Origin: Pohlia nutans
Taxonomy: Eukaryota; Streptophyta; Bryopsida; Bryales; Mniaceae
Assembly: GCA_022496805.1 (NCBI GenBank)
Contig: CM040099.1
Coordinates: forward strand, 18,274,031-18,338,030
Direction of reading: 5' to 3'
Length of the DNA stretch: 64,000 bases
Shown here: positions 63,911 to 64,000 of the stretch, in pieces
Layout of the letters: every line of letters starts with the position of its first letter
Numbering within the stretch: the stretch's first letter is position 1
Made by a program: the position numbers and the translations under genes
The notes under the pieces: generated by a model
What the model was told of the DNA's origin: nothing
Database searches by the model: none
Seen by the model: only the letters and a program-made list of their open reading frames with translations

Positions 63911-64000
63911 GTCAGTCAGCACTCTTGACATTCTGTTTGTTCACACTTTGCAAAATCATTTAGTAACTCTTGAGATCTGTAGCCCTAATTAAGATCCTTC

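Overview
The window is nuclear DNA of a land plant. Plant-type signs are a LIKE-COV (DUF502) membrane protein gene, two secreted class III peroxidase genes, long AT-rich introns, CCCTAAA-type repeats, and Ty3/gypsy, Ty1/copia, Stowaway-like and SINE-like elements. An intron-rich gene for an IQ-motif coiled-coil protein resembling nexin-dynein regulatory complex subunits DRC9/DRC10 points to a lineage with flagellate sperm, such as a bryophyte, lycophyte or fern. I cannot name the species.

Layout. 1-1.7 kb is repeat-bearing intergenic DNA. 1706-9316 is a complete-ended but internally deleted Ty3/gypsy element on the minus strand (5-bp TSD, two 546-bp LTRs, gag-protease, an integrase C-terminal remnant and an extra 3' ORF; the RT/RNase H/integrase core is missing). 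9.3-18 kb is AT-rich intergenic DNA with dispersed and tandem repeats and a 0.9-kb TTAA-bounded element carrying a retroposed insertion with a 17-bp TSD. 18717-23006 (minus) is a seven-exon LIKE-COV gene. 23-28.7 kb is intergenic. 28722-33443 (plus) is the eight-exon flagellar-type IQ protein gene. 33.4-39.9 kb is intergenic with MITEs and a ~300-bp tandem duplication. 39947-44889 (minus) is a four-exon quinone oxidoreductase-like MDR gene whose introns are packed with MITEs and tandem duplications. 45644-47996 is a short Ty1/copia element, also deleted for its integrase/RT core. 49818-52410 (minus) and 62114-63910+ (plus, cut by the window end) are a head-to-head pair of class III peroxidase genes from a recent inverted duplication. 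The 9.7 kb between their start codons is full of nested transposable elements.

The most unusual signal is a diverse set of short elements bounded by TTAA with inverted ends starting CCC (typically TTAACCCCTAAA or TTAACCCCTGAAGGACCA). That is the terminal signature of piggyBac-type transposons, a superfamily not usually emphasised in land plants. They appear tandem, nested inside one another's termini, nested inside a Stowaway-like element, and once in opposite orientations in two tandem host copies. No transposase for them is visible here, so the superfamily assignment is inference.

A second signal: five isolated in-frame stop codons that break the gag/pol frames of the two LTR elements are all TAG, and each fits a C-to-T change at a CHG site, as expected of methylated plant transposons. 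The host genes are unrelated housekeeping, cell-wall and flagellar functions and do not form a cluster.
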